From: Thunnus maccoyii
Lineage: Eukaryota; Chordata; Actinopteri; Scombriformes; Scombridae
NCBI RefSeq assembly: GCF_910596095.1
Contig: NC_056542.1
Coordinates: forward strand, 29,952,957 to 30,016,956
Direction of reading: 5' to 3'
DNA length: 64,000 bases
The stretch's first letter is position 1. Every line of letters starts with the position of its first letter. Below are positions 38,860 to 49,291 of this stretch, piece by piece. The position numbers and the translations under genes were made by a program. A model generated the notes under the pieces. The model saw only the letters and a program-made list of their open reading frames with translations. It was not told the DNA's origin and did no database searches.

Positions 38860-39060
38860 CAGTAATTACAAGTTATGGGTCAAGTTACAAAAACACTGAA
38901 TCTTATATTTCCCATAATGAAACTCCAGTTTGTAATGTAGGTGAGATAACCCTGAAGACATTATCAGGGTTGTGAAAACATGTATAATATCATCTGTGGC
39001 TCTTGAGGAACTTTGTTAAGTCTGAGTGAACTCCTCACGAAGAGTAAAATAATCTTGTAA
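38860..39060. repeat. interspersed repeat, minus-oriented copy of the TTGCATTATGGGAAAT family
   Basis: Contains ATATTTCCCATAATGAAACT, then GAGATAACCCTGAAGACATT and ATCAGGGTTGTG. Members of the same family in the other orientation are at 40205-40500 and 54212-54522, which hold the reverse arrangement (TCATCAGGGTTATCT and TTGCATTATGGGAAAT). Confidence 0.5.
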
Positions 39061-39766
39061 AATTGTTGCAGTATCCCTTCAATAAAATGAAACTGTGCCA
39101 TTTGAGGAGGTCAGTGCTGATGGAAAAACAGGTCCTGACTTCTCTCTCAGAGGGACAGAAAAATAGGAACTGACCACCTCTGCAGCTGTGTTTTCAGTCC
39201 AGCTGCTGCTCTGCTACAGCCAGCACGCTGCAGAAGTTGAACACTTTTAAAAAGACAGCTCTGCAGTGCTCCGCAATCATTACTTCTCTTCTTTCATGTG
39301 TTGGAAGAAGTCTCCGCTGAGCTTCAGATGAGGTTTTAACCTCCATCAACCAAATTTGCTGATTCTTCCCGTCTGTTGAAGCAGCACAGTACAGGTCAGA
39401 TCCAGGTTACATTAAAAAGCTACCTCTTCCTCACTCGATGTTTTTTTGTTAAAGAGTGTTTGGCAAAGATCCTCTTGAGCCAGGAGCAAATGACTCACTC
39501 AGCCCTGCAAAGTAATGAAATGCATAAAACATAAGTTTCTGTATATTTCAGCTCCAAGACCAGCTTATTTATAGACGGACCCCATCTGGCAACTTGTCAT
39601 AACATTCACAGAGTGAAACAAAGCTAATGTTCAAAGCACTTAGCCTCACTTACAAGTGCAGAGGGAGGGTGGGCCCCGGGGCCCCGCCTCATGTCCTCTC
39701 CATAACCTCCTCCAAAACGCTGCAAGGAGCACAACCACCCTGATACTGTTCACATTTCCTCCTGAC

Positions 39767-39793
39767 TACACACACACACACACACACACACAC
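39767..39793. repeat. (CA)n microsatellite
   Basis: About 13 CA units. Confidence 0.9.
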
Positions 39794-40126
39794 GTTCAGA
39801 GCGGGCACACTGGTGATGGCCATGCAGGGATAATTAAGCACATATCAGCTGGAGTTTCTTCAGAGATGAGACACGATGCAGCTCCAGAGTCTGAACATCA
39901 TCCAGGCTTTTACCATCAGACAGGAAACACAGGAGGGGGAGAAGCAAACTACTTTCTAGTACTAAGTTTTCACTTCCATATTTTATCAGGAAGCAGCGCC
40001 CACACATTCACTTCTGTTTGGAAACTGGTTGAGAGGAAACACCCTGTGCACCTCAGCAGCTAAGACTTTCTGGAGACAGTTACCTACTTCACAGTCCTTA
40101 AAATAAAGTCTTTTCATTTTCTTTAT

Positions 40127-40182
40127 CACCTGAAAATAATCGACAGGTTAATCAATAATGAAAATAATCATTAGTTGCAGCT
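40127..40182. mobile_element. right end of a GAGCTGCAA hAT MITE
   Basis: AAAATAATCGACAGGTTAAT and ATGAAAATAATCATTAGTTG, then CAGCT, match the right half of the element at 21436-21684. Confidence 0.65.
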
Positions 40183-40204
40183 TTGTTGAAGGAGCTTCGT
40201 CCTG

Positions 40205-40500
40205 ACAGAGAAAATAATCCTGATAGTGATGTCATCAGAGTTATCTAGGCTACACCTTTGCTACACAGAAAGCCTGCGTTATAGACTGGGGGTATGTAGT
40301 TTGAAAGACATGAGTGTTTTCCAGAGACAGCTGAGTTGCATTATGGGAAATGTAGGAGCCAGTGTTTTAGGATGTTAATAATGATACTAGGGAGTAAAAG
40401 TCAAGATATCTCAGCCTCTGCTGCTTTGATTTTGATCACTCTTTTTTTAAATTGTGAGTCGCCCATATTTATGGGTGCAATACTAAATTGCTGGTGTAAC
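40205..40500. repeat. interspersed repeat, TTGCATTATGGGAAAT family
   Basis: Shares 'GATGTCATCAGAGTTATCT', GAGTTGCATTATGGGAAATG and 'GATACTAGGG' with 54212-54522. Non-coding. Copies usually end in sequence like ACTGTAGTGCCCCTTTAA. Confidence 0.55.
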
Positions 40501-40507
40501 CCTTTAA

Positions 40508-41095
40508 AATTAAAGGGTCAGTTCAACCAAATTACAAAAAACTCAAAATAAACATATTTTCTCAGTTACAGCACATTTTGGTATCTAGCCTTGCAAATAG
40601 TTTTGGTTTCATGTCCCCTGTTTTTGAGATTTTTGCCTCCACATCAATACAGTGGAAGTTAATGGAATTCCTTTTGCGACCTTTTGAATTGAAGACTTGG
40701 GCTAGATGTTCCAGCATCTACCCCGACTCTTCAAGTCACAAGGACTCAGCACTGACCACAAAGCATGCAGCACCTCCAGATCTCCCTCCTGAGAGGAGGA
40801 CTGGAATGGAGTGTGACATCACAAGCAGCAGCTGTGGGGAACGCAACATCTGTGAGGACGCTGGAAGAGACCAAATGAACACTGCAGACAGACATTTTAT
40901 TAAATTTTATTTTTTCAATGTAATCGAGGTTAATGGAATTTAATTTGAGCTCCATAAATCACCTCTATTGTTTTGCGGTGGAGGCAGAAATCTCGGAGAC
41001 AGATATCTCACTTAAAACAAAACATATCTGCATATCTACACACATCTAAAGCTAACTGAGAAAATATGTCTTTTTGTGTAGCTTTCACGTGGATT
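40508..41095. mobile_element. foldback (long-TIR) MITE
   Basis: The left arm contains AAACATATTTTCTCAGTTAC, then GAGATTTTTGCCTCCAC and GAAGTTAATGGAATTCC. The right arm contains GAGGTTAATGGAATTTAATT, GGTGGAGGCAGAAATCTC and CTAACTGAGAAAATATGT in mirrored order. A 240-bp unrelated core (about 40680-40920) lies between the arms. Related single-arm copies are at 8165-8480 and 20333-20610. Confidence 0.65.
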
Positions 41096-41924
41096 TTTGG
41101 TTATTTCTCTTTGATCTTTTCTTTAAATATTATCCACTCAAAGACTATAACAAAGCTTTATGGTAAAACTACACCAACAAATGTGACCTGCACAGCAACT
41201 TTCTAATGTAGACACAGTCTGTCAGCTACCTCAAAGATGATCCCACTGACCTTTGTAAAAAAAAAAAAAAGATGCAAAGTAGAGAAAATCACTAGTCTTG
41301 GACAGTTTGGACAGTTTTCTTCCCTCCTGACCCGCACTTCACCTCCAGCTTCCCAGAGGCGTCTTGACACTTGAGTCGTGTTCAGCCACTGACTCACACC
41401 TGAGGAACACAGATTGTCTTTACACTAAAATCATTTCAGGAATTGCAGCGCCGCTCTGTCCTCTGTGTCATACTCCCTGTGGGAGAACAGACAGGTGCTT
41501 GTGCGAGGGGCAGTGGACTGCATAAACAGTTGTTCATTAGTTTGGACAGCAGAGGTCATTGTAGCTCACACACACACACTTCCTATCAGCGCAGAGCAAC
41601 GCTGTTATATTTACATATAGATAAGATTCATAATGAAGGAGGCAGGCTGGAGCACGCTCAGTGTGTGACAGCATGATGTTTAGATCTGTTTAACATTACT
41701 GGATGCTGACAGCTATAGGAGAAACCATACTGACTTTTCAATAAGTGGTGTCTACCCTGACCTTAACCCACTGTCATCAGGGGCCTCATAAAACTGTGAG
41801 TAAGTTTCATGCCAAAAGTTTTATAAAACTGTGCACAAGCACGTCTGCACACAATCTTGCCTTTATAAATCACATGGTCACCACACTACTGCAATTAACC
41901 ATAAATGGTCAATGCAGAACTCTT

Positions 41925-42060
41925 CAGAATATTAATATATGTTTTGTTCTTGTGCGCAGATGTGAATGTGAAACAAGAAGGATGTTTTTACATTTATCTG
42001 CTGGAGTAGGAAAACTTCTCTGTGCTCATCTTAAACCTGAGTTGAAGGTGTGAGCCTACA
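41925..42060. repeat. fragment of the CTTCTCTGTGCTC repeat family
   Basis: Contains TTATCTGCTGGAGTAGGAAA and CTTCTCTGTGCTCATCTTAA. Similar blocks occur at 63760-63815 and, inverted, at 60440-60490. Confidence 0.4.
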
Positions 42061-42630
42061 AGCATGATTTGTGACATAACTAGCTTAGTAATTGTGGTCC
42101 AGTGTGCAACTCACACAAGTGTGATGTGGAAACTTGAAGCCTCCAGTGCACAAACACTGAGAATGGACTTTACAGGGAAGTAAGAGACATCTTGTGTGCT
42201 GCAGTTGAACTTAAACAAAATATTTGCATCTACATAGATTGTATATAGATTCTGAATTCTTCAGATTCAATTTATTATTCAGATTGATGTCTTAAAAACA
42301 TGTCTGGAGGCCATCTTTAAATATTTAGATTCATACATACATGTATACATATACATGACTGTTGAGACCACATACTCAGCATTAAGCAAAAAAAGGTTTG
42401 TGTATTAACTCCAAACTGCAGCGTACAAAATGTCATTTTCAGTTGATATACAGTATGTGTGTGTGCAGGAGGTGAGGAGTTGTAGTATGAGGGGCTGGTG
42501 AAAGTGTGTGGCAGTGTGTCCGCTGCGCTTGGTTTGTTCCTGGCAGCATGACCATGTGCTCACTGAAGCCATTTGGCACAAAAAACAATTTTCAAACAAA
42601 TTTAAATTGCACTTGGTGCAATATGCACAG

Positions 42631-45164
42631 CAGTGGCGGCTGGTGACTCAAAAAATTGGAGAGGACAGGAGGAAAACCAACATGTAATCTTACAACAAAC
42701 TGCATCAAACTATATCATTGTCTCTACCTGATGAAATCAGAGGGGTGGGGGGCAATTTTATATGCCAATACAAAAATTTGCTTTGAAGAACAAAAACCCT
42801 TGAGTGGTGAAAAGGTTGCTTATTTAAATACATTTATACATATTGTTTCTAAACAAAGAAGTGCTCATTTTAGCAGTGCAGTGGTTCTGAATGTGTCATT
42901 TTACCAACAAAGTGAAATTCAAATTTATAGTATTGTTCTATTTGTAACGACAAATTTATGTTCTCATCAAAAACAGACAACATATCACATGACTTACACG
43001 TGTTTCCTATGTATTTTCTTAGTATACAGAAATATATAAAGTACCACAAAGCTTATGATCTGATACAGGTTCAGATCAGTGCTGAATACTAAAAACATTC
43101 ACAGATCTAAAAGTGTAGGTTCACATCAGAAAGTATTAATGCATGTATCAAATACATGACTTACACACTCTTATCTATGTGCACGTCATAGAAAATGTAG
43201 TCTACAAGGCTGACATGTTAACGCTAGGGGTGTTGACATGAAGACAAAACTCATGGTACTGGATGGTATCACGGATTTGAGTCACGGATCAGATCATTTT
43301 TAGGATCAGCAAAAAAATAAATAAATTAAAAAAAAAAAATTCCGTAACACACTTACAGCAAGGAACAGCAAGGAACTTTTGCCTATGGTCTTAAATGAAA
43401 ACAACATTTAAGATGTCCAATGTTTAAATAAAATCTTAAATTATATAAAATATTCAGTGCTCAATTATTGTTAAATTAAATGACAATATGACGCTTCCTC
43501 TTTTGTACACGGTAGTAAATGAAACAGCCTGTGTCCACATCATCAAAATTTGATGATAACTTAGAAACACGAGCACACGTTTTGTCCTGCAGCTTGATGA
43601 ACGAGCCACAAAACTAACGTTCACCGCTAACGTCAGTTAGCAGCTACGTAGCTAATTAGCTGCTCAGCTGCAGCACATTAAACGGCAGGTAAATGTACCT
43701 GCAAATGTCAATTAGGACCCGTTAGATGCTGGTTTGATCGTCGCTCTTCAAAATCCCTGTTAGCGACACATTGTCTGTCCAGGACTTGTACTTACAGCAG
43801 TTTGTTTACTTTGTCTTAAATGAGACATTAAATTTTGCAATTAATCCGCAGTTCATATGCCTGCGGAACCCTGGGGTGTAATCTGTACGGATCACAGATC
43901 AACTAGGATGTCTTACACCACTCTTTAACATTTGTTATTCTAGTAACTTTAAGCTTATTACTCAATATACGACTCAGCTTAAAAACGAACTGAAGAAACT
44001 GTCACAACAAGCAGCCAGACCTCCTGCACAGTCATTCACTAATCACACAACATCAACAGGTGACTGAACAACCACTCAATTAAAAACTGGATCAATTCCA
44101 AATGAATGAGTGAGTCCAGACAGCTCACTGTAACTTCAACAAGCAAACTACCTACAGCACATTATATCATCTCTGCTGCATTCTTGTTAAGGAGATAAAT
44201 TCACACAACAGCCACAGAGACATTTAACCATGAGAGATGAAATTAGCGACCAAAGAGACACACAGAGAGAGAAGCTGTTTCTGACTCACGTTATCTGACG
44301 TCTTCTTCTTTCATGGAGATTAAGTATTCATGTCATTGCGTCCATTTGTGGCTGTTGGTCATCTTGTTTGTTAGTTAACAGAACTTTGTGGCTGTTGGTT
44401 AACCAGTCTGCTATCATTAGCAACAATGACAAACAACCTAACTCTCCTGGTTGTTTCTCCGGTTGCTTCTCTCTCCAGCCTTCCCGGCGGTGTCCTGCCG
44501 CTGCTGTGCCGCACTGTCCAAATCCATTCTCCCGTTAGCTTAACAACAGTCCTTAATAGTCCTTCCATGGATGTATAAAGAGTCATTCAGGCTGCTACAA
44601 AAAGCTAACTGTTGCGTTGGCTAACGCAAGCAGCTACCTACTGCTCGTTATCTTCTTCTGCTACTCTGCCTTAAGGTGGGGAGAATTGAAGATGGATTCT
44701 GGAATCTATCATTGGACCAACGCGATGTCAATATTGCATTCTGGTTGTTGATTGGTTAGGAAGGACGTCCTCCCTTGGAGCGTCATTTTACGTATCTTGG
44801 CCAATAATAGATTAGCATGAAAAAAATGAAGTACATTAAAATGATGTAAGAGAGCCCGCCCTGCGGAGGACAGCAGGAGCCCGTCCTCCTCCGCCCCCCA
44901 CTCTTCCCCCCACCACCACTTCGCACAGACTGCTCTTTCTCCTCCTGTCCTGCAGGTGTCGCTGTTGACGCTTTTTAAACAGAATTTCAATTCAATTTCA
45001 ATTCAATTTTTCAAAGAAGGGTGATTTTTTTTTATAAATAATACTGAGATTTGGTAATAGTTAGTTTCAATCAAATATTCTTTTTTATATTTTGATCTCC
45101 CTCTTGCCTCTCAAAAAATCGAGGAGGAGCAACCTCCTCTGTCTCTATGGACCAGCCTCCACTT
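42631..45164. mobile_element. hAT-superfamily element with a perfect 8-bp target-site duplication
   Basis: The left end CAGTGGCGGCTGGT and the right end ACCAGCCTCCACTT form terminal inverted repeats (12 of 13 positions). ATGCACAG at 42623-42630 is repeated exactly at 45165-45172. The 8-bp duplication and CAGTG-type end fit hAT. Subterminal blocks are also mirrored: CTCAAAAAATTGGAGAGGAC on the left and CTCAAAAAATCGAGGAGGAG on the right. The 2.5-kb interior shows no intact transposase frame; a 127-codon frame at 42656-43039 has no hAT motif I recognise. A second hAT-like element sits inside (43224-43925). Non-autonomous. Confidence 0.8.
43224..43925. mobile_element. hAT-like element nested in the 42.6-45.2 kb element
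   Basis: The left end TAGGGGTGTTGACATGAAG and the right end GATGTCTTACACCACTC are imperfect inverted repeats. Interior blocks include ATCACGGATTTGAGTCACGG near the left and GTACGGATCACAGATCAACT near the right. Flanks GTTAACGC and TTTAACAT share only TTAAC. End sequence resembles the 18054 element. No transposase frame. Confidence 0.6.
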
Positions 45165-45227
45165 ATGCACAGCATGAAAAGATACCAACCACTATTTTCT
45201 ACTTGTATGAGGTGAAACAAATACATA

Positions 45228-45721
45228 CAGTTCTGTGCAAACGTTTTAGGCACTAAAAGTAAAGTTAGGATGCTTTCAAAAATAATACAATGAATAGTTT
45301 TTATTTATCAATTAACTTCATACAAAGTTCAGTAAACAGAGCAGCTTTGCCTTTAAAACAGCAGCAGTTCTCCTTGGTACACCTGCACTCAGCTTTTCAG
45401 GTATTTGGCAGGTCGGTTGTTCCTGCATCTTGGAGAAGTTGCCACAGTTGTTCTGTGGATTCAGGCATCTCAGCTGCTTCTGTCTCTTCATGATAATCCC
45501 AGACTGACTCTATGATGTTGAGATCAGGGGTCTGTGGGGACCAGACCATCTGTTGCAGGACTCCTTGTTCTTCTTATTGGTGAAGATCGTTCTTTATGAC
45601 TCTGGCTGGATGTTTGGGCTCGTTGTCAAGCTGCAGAATACATTTGGGACCGATCAGAGGCCTCCCTGATAGTGTTGTATTATGGATAAACACTTAAAGT
45701 GCCTAAAATTTTTGCACAGTA
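45228..45721 (-). mobile_element. Tc1/mariner element, internally deleted transposase remnant
   Basis: The ends CAGTTCTGTGCAAACGTTTT (left) and CCTAAAATTTTTGCACAGTA (right) are inverted repeats, flanked by TA as expected for Tc1/mariner. Read on the minus strand, the interior keeps the C-terminal part of a DDE transposase: GPKCILQLDNEPKHPAR (second catalytic Asp region) and SPQTPDLNIIESVWD (third acidic residue region). Upstream transposase sequence and the DNA-binding domain are absent, and stops interrupt the frame, so it is dead. Confidence 0.8.
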
Positions 45722-45859
45722 TATGATGCATACATAATTATAAAATCTGACTTCACTTCACTACCTCACATCTGTTGTTTTTTTAATTACATCAAAACGT
45801 TAGTTGTTTTGGTTTTATGTTCCACACTTGAAGTTTTGGTTCAGTTTCACCACTCTCAC

Positions 45860-46200
45860 AGCTCTTTTCAGCAGAACAACTCAGCTAATAAACCTGCTGC
45901 CTGCCCAGCAAGGAACAGCTGCAGACAAAATCTTTATGAACATAGCTCCTGAGAAAGATATCTGGCTCTTTAGCTGCTAAATGCTCCACTATGTTCACCA
46001 GCTAGTTGTAACTTTGTCTGTCTGTTTGGAGCTGGGCAGGTAGAGCACAGTCACTGAGTTTATCAGTTTTGTCTGCCAAAGTAACGAGCTGAAAGGTGCT
46101 AACATGCTCGGTAGAGCTGAGAACTGAGGTCAGGTAATAATTCTCTGTGGGTTTGTCACTATGGATGATCCCTTTCACATTACATGTAGTCCACTGACCT
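45860..46200. repeat. teleost interspersed repeat (AGCATTTAGCAGC family)
   Basis: Holds TTTAGCTGCTAAATGCTCCA, then CTATGTTCACC, which is the reverse complement of a block at 56630-56665. It also holds GCTGGGCAGGTAG and GAGTTTATCAG, which match 56847-56880 in the same orientation. So parts are inverted relative to the other copy, consistent with internal inverted repeats or rearrangement. Confidence 0.5.
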
Positions 46201-46486
46201 TATGTTCATATAAAAAATGTTAATTAATGCAGCTTTAAGTGCTTTTGAGTAAGATTTTGAATGTAGGTACAGAGTATGTTTTACATTTTGCTACTTTTCT
46301 TGAGGCTCTACATACTTCTTCCAACAGTGTCTACAAGATGTTAGAGATGAGTATGACCTTGTGAAACCTGGAAGTCAGAGTCATTGGTGATGCAGTGATG
46401 GCTTCGAGTACATCAACAAGAAATCTTAATTGAATTTCTCTCACCGCCTATAGACACAGCACAAACTTTGATGATTAGCGTTTCAC

Positions 46487-46492
46487 TTTATT
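46487..46492 (-). terminator. fam210a: distal poly(A) signal candidate of fam210a
   Basis: AATAAA on the minus strand (GAATAAAGTGAAACG), about 945 bp past the stop codon. A nearer alternative, AATAAA at 46933-46938 on the minus strand, lies about 500 bp past the stop. Which one is used cannot be decided from sequence alone. Confidence 0.35.
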
Positions 46493-47435
46493 CAGTTGTG
46501 CTTATAATCAAACATCTATTTGAATTTCTGACAAGAACATCTGTCTATTTATCAAAAGTACCAGACATTTCATCTGACACACTGCCAACACTTGATTTCC
46601 ATGTGTAACTGTGTCTACTGTTCTAACATGCTGTACCCACTGTATGTTTACATGTATGATCAACAAATCAACACATGTAAACTCACACATACTGCTGAAT
46701 ATTTCTGCCTCGAGAGCGGCTTTGAACTGTCATTTTATTCACACTTTTCAGTCGATACATTAAGTGGTAGAGACACCAAAATAATGTAATATATTAGCTT
46801 TGGCTATCAGATAAAAATACATTAGAAAAACTTAATTTCTTTCTCATTACATTATAAAAGACACAAGGTGATACCCAGCCTTCAGAAAGGCTTTGATGGA
46901 CTAGTACACACAGCTAACCATGAGCTTCAAGTTTTATTTTCCTAACAGCCACAAGGATTAGCATTGCTCTCTCCCATACAGTCTTTAATAGATGCTCTTT
47001 TATACACAGGCAAATCAATTTATTTTTCCCAGAACTCTTTTCTTCTTCGTATATGTGTGTAAAGAGACATGAGAATAGCTTCAGCTAACAAACAGTTAAA
47101 GCCCAGATCACTTGAGCCTGTGTAAATCCAGTCTGAGATGACTGAGCCAAAATGCAGCATTGCCAGGAGTCTGCTAAGCTGCTGTCTAGTCTACACTTGC
47201 AGTGCATCATGGCAGGGTTTTGACAATTAAGGAATTAATTTGACACTTAAATAGACAACAGGTAATAACTGAGATGTGTGAGGTGAAACTTCAGGACAAG
47301 GATAGTGCAATGTCTCTCTCTTCTTTCCCAACAGTCTCAGTAGTGCTGCCCGTTACTTGCCCCAAACTCACTGATTACTTGTCGAGACCTAAATTGGATC
47401 ATTTATTGAGAGGCGCCACCTGTAAACCTGATCTG
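46493..47435 (-). other. fam210a: fam210a 3' UTR (inferred)
   Basis: Non-coding, AT-rich, unique-looking sequence between the fam210a stop codon and the poly(A) signal candidates at 46933 and 46487. Frames in it have no family resemblance. Confidence 0.45.
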
Positions 47436-47750
47436 CTAATCGTTTTTCTTCCTAAAAAACGCTTTTCCCTCAGACACTCTGTCTTTGGTTTCCTGCAGTT
47501 TCTCAGAAAGCTTGTCCTTAGTCTCTTCCATTTTCTCAGAAAAGCGTTCTTTAGTTTCCTCCATTTTCTCGGAAAATCTCTCCTTTGTCTCCTCCATTTT
47601 TTCTGACAGTTTCTCCTTTGTCTCTTCCATTTTGTCCTGGATGTATTCTTTAACTGGCGGTGGTGTGGATAAGTAGCCGTGCTTGCGGAGGTACTGAACA
47701 GATAGTGATGTGCCACCCAGAGTCACTGTATATCTGGCAGGAGTGGCAAT
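47436..47750 (-). CDS. fam210a: fam210a last coding exon
   Basis: Begins IATPARYTV after acceptor TTCCTACAG. Ends FFRKKND and stop TAG at 47438-47436. Contains the end of DUF1279 and the 11-residue repeats. Confidence 0.94.
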   Translation of the reverse strand: MATPARYTVTLGGTSLSVQYLRKHGYLSTPPPVKEYIQDKMEETKEKLSEKMEETKERFSEKMEETKERFSEKMEETKDKLSEKLQETKDRVSEGKAFFRKKND

Positions 47751-49243
47751 CTGTAGGAAGACAAAGAGAAAAGACACTGACTGATGGCTCATACATCACT
47801 TGTCACCTGTTTTTGATGACAAATGCTGATAAATGAGAAAAAAAATGTTTACTTTGGTAAATAACAATGGATCCTGGATTAAATTACCTTGTACATGGCG
47901 TATGCAGTCAGAGCATAACCACTTGAAGAGTCTCTCAAAAGGCCAACTAGTGACTCTGGTAGACCGATCATCTCCAGAAATGGCACTACATTCACACCTC
48001 TGAAGAAAATATAAATTAAGATTGAGAAGGTTTGATGTAACTGCCAAAAACACACAAAATAATCTGCAGTTCTTGAACTGCATTATGTTGTAATAATGTA
48101 ACCAAGGAACATTGTCACTGTGTTGCATCAGAATGACTGGATAACAATGCTGTGATTATTTTTTTAACTAATAAATATCACACAGTTTGTCAAGTTCAGA
48201 CACTAACAAATCTCTTATCGAACCTCTCATTTCTCCTCACTCTTTATCTTTAGCAAAGAGCAAGAGAAAACATAAAAGGTAGCAGCTTCTCATTTTAGCA
48301 GCATGTTAATTAAGATGACAGACATCACCAACAGATTGGATCATCTGTAGCTAATTAACATTAATTCTGTAATGGCTAAAATAAAAAGTTAGTCTGTTCT
48401 CTGGTTAATGTTTCTCTGCAGTTGGTGTCTGTATTCAGACAAAGATCATAAGTACAGACACATCATTATGTAACACCACTGTACGACCACCAGTCAACTG
48501 TGTTTCTGTAGTTTCACTGAGTGGAAATGAGCAGCTGATTTCCCAGTTACTGACAGATTGACATCAGCATTTTAATCTGATCAGCTTCATAGTTGTGAAT
48601 CAGGAGCTTCAGTATTTGGAGAAAGTAGCTTCTGAAGTACAACTGGTAATGTGTCAGATACATCTAATTAACATTATATTATTCTGCGCATCTCAGTTTC
48701 AGGTTGTGAACATTAATTAGAATGCCTCTAAAACCTAAGTTTCTGCTCGTCATCATAAAAAATACAACACTGTGAGGTCCAATGTAAAGCCATAAGCTCA
48801 GAACAGAAGACTCACTTCATAGCAGCGTAATAGAAGGTTCCAAACCACATGGAGGACGTCACGAGATGCACGGGGATCATCACCTTCCCGTACTGTTTGA
48901 AAGTCCTCTTAAACCTCTGGACCAGACCGATGGATTTATCCTGCAGGGGGTCCACCTCTACAAATTCAGGCTCAGCTTCCTCTTTCCGGACCGCCTGTGA
49001 TGGAGGTGTGGAGCTGGCCTGTGGCTCCTCCTCTGGCGGCTGGTGTTTCGGCTGATGTGCTGCATTGCTGGAGGCTGAGGTTGACAGCCAGAGTCGGCCT
49101 GTAGGTGTCGGCAGGGACAGGCGGAGGGCAGAGCAGCAAAATGCTACTGGCGGTTCATGGACGGTGACGCCCACCAGCAATGGGCGCACCACTGCCGCCC
49201 GGCGCAGTGTACCATAGGATAGGATGCGCTGCATTATCATCAT
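47436..49243 (-). CDS. fam210a: FAM210A homologue, complete coding region
   Basis: Mitochondrial inner-membrane DUF1279 protein; the mammalian family member supports mitochondrial translation and affects muscle and bone. Exons on the minus strand: 49243-48816, 47999-47888 and 47750-47436, joined in frame to give 284 residues (human 272). Residues 1-60 are Arg-rich and lack acidic clusters, as for a mitochondrial targeting peptide. DUF1279 runs from about residue 98 (DPLQDKSIGL) to 215, with the hallmark GKVMIPVHLVTSSMWFGTFY, GVNVVPFLEMIGLPE and IATPARYTVTLGGTS blocks. Five 11-residue repeats (220-274) form a charged helix before the end KKND. The start is placed at the first of three clustered ATGs (49243, 49240, 49234) after the acceptor; MQR at 49234 best resembles the human start. 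Convergent with ldlrad4. Confidence 0.94.
47469..47633 (-). repeat. fam210a: 5 x 33-bp in-frame tandem repeat in fam210a
   Basis: Encodes KMEETKEKLSE, KMEETKERFSE (twice), KMEETKDKLSE and KLQETKDRVSE, residues 220-274. The human protein, from memory, has about three such units. Confidence 0.95.
47751..48815 (-). other. fam210a: fam210a introns between coding exons
   Basis: Introns 48815-48000 and 47887-47751. No repeat or RNA gene recognised; AT-rich unique DNA with normal GT/AG ends. Confidence 0.8.
47888..47999 (-). CDS. fam210a: fam210a middle exon
   Basis: 112 bp (1 + 37 codons) between acceptor TTTTCTTCAG and donor GTAATT. Encodes the DUF1279 core from GVNVVPFLEM to LTAYAMYK. Confidence 0.93.
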
Positions 49244-49291
49244 CGTCTCCTCCTCCTCCTCCTTTCTGCTGCTGTGACGTTTAAGGACAGA
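48816..49291 (-). CDS. fam210a: fam210a exon with start codon
   Basis: The acceptor on the minus strand (TTTTCTTTTTCCTGCACCCACAG) is split here: TTTTCTTTTTCC, then TGCACCCACAG, ending at 49292. 5' UTR is 49291-49244, including a GGAGGA-rich run, and coding is 49243-48816. It ends in phase 2 (ATGAA) before the donor GTGAGT. Encodes the targeting region, a Pro/Glu/Gln-rich linker and the first half of DUF1279. Confidence 0.9.

Larger units (their letters stand above)
37851..46460. other. intergenic region between the convergent genes ldlrad4 and fam210a
   Basis: About 8.6 kb without a supported gene. Mostly repeats, listed separately: Tc1 ends, foldback MITE, hAT 42631-45164, Tc1 remnant 45228-45721. 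Open frames here fall inside these repeats or lack family resemblance. Confidence 0.7.

Noticed and set aside
40578..40943. 121-codon frame
   Set aside because: Lies inside a foldback MITE and ends in its arm.
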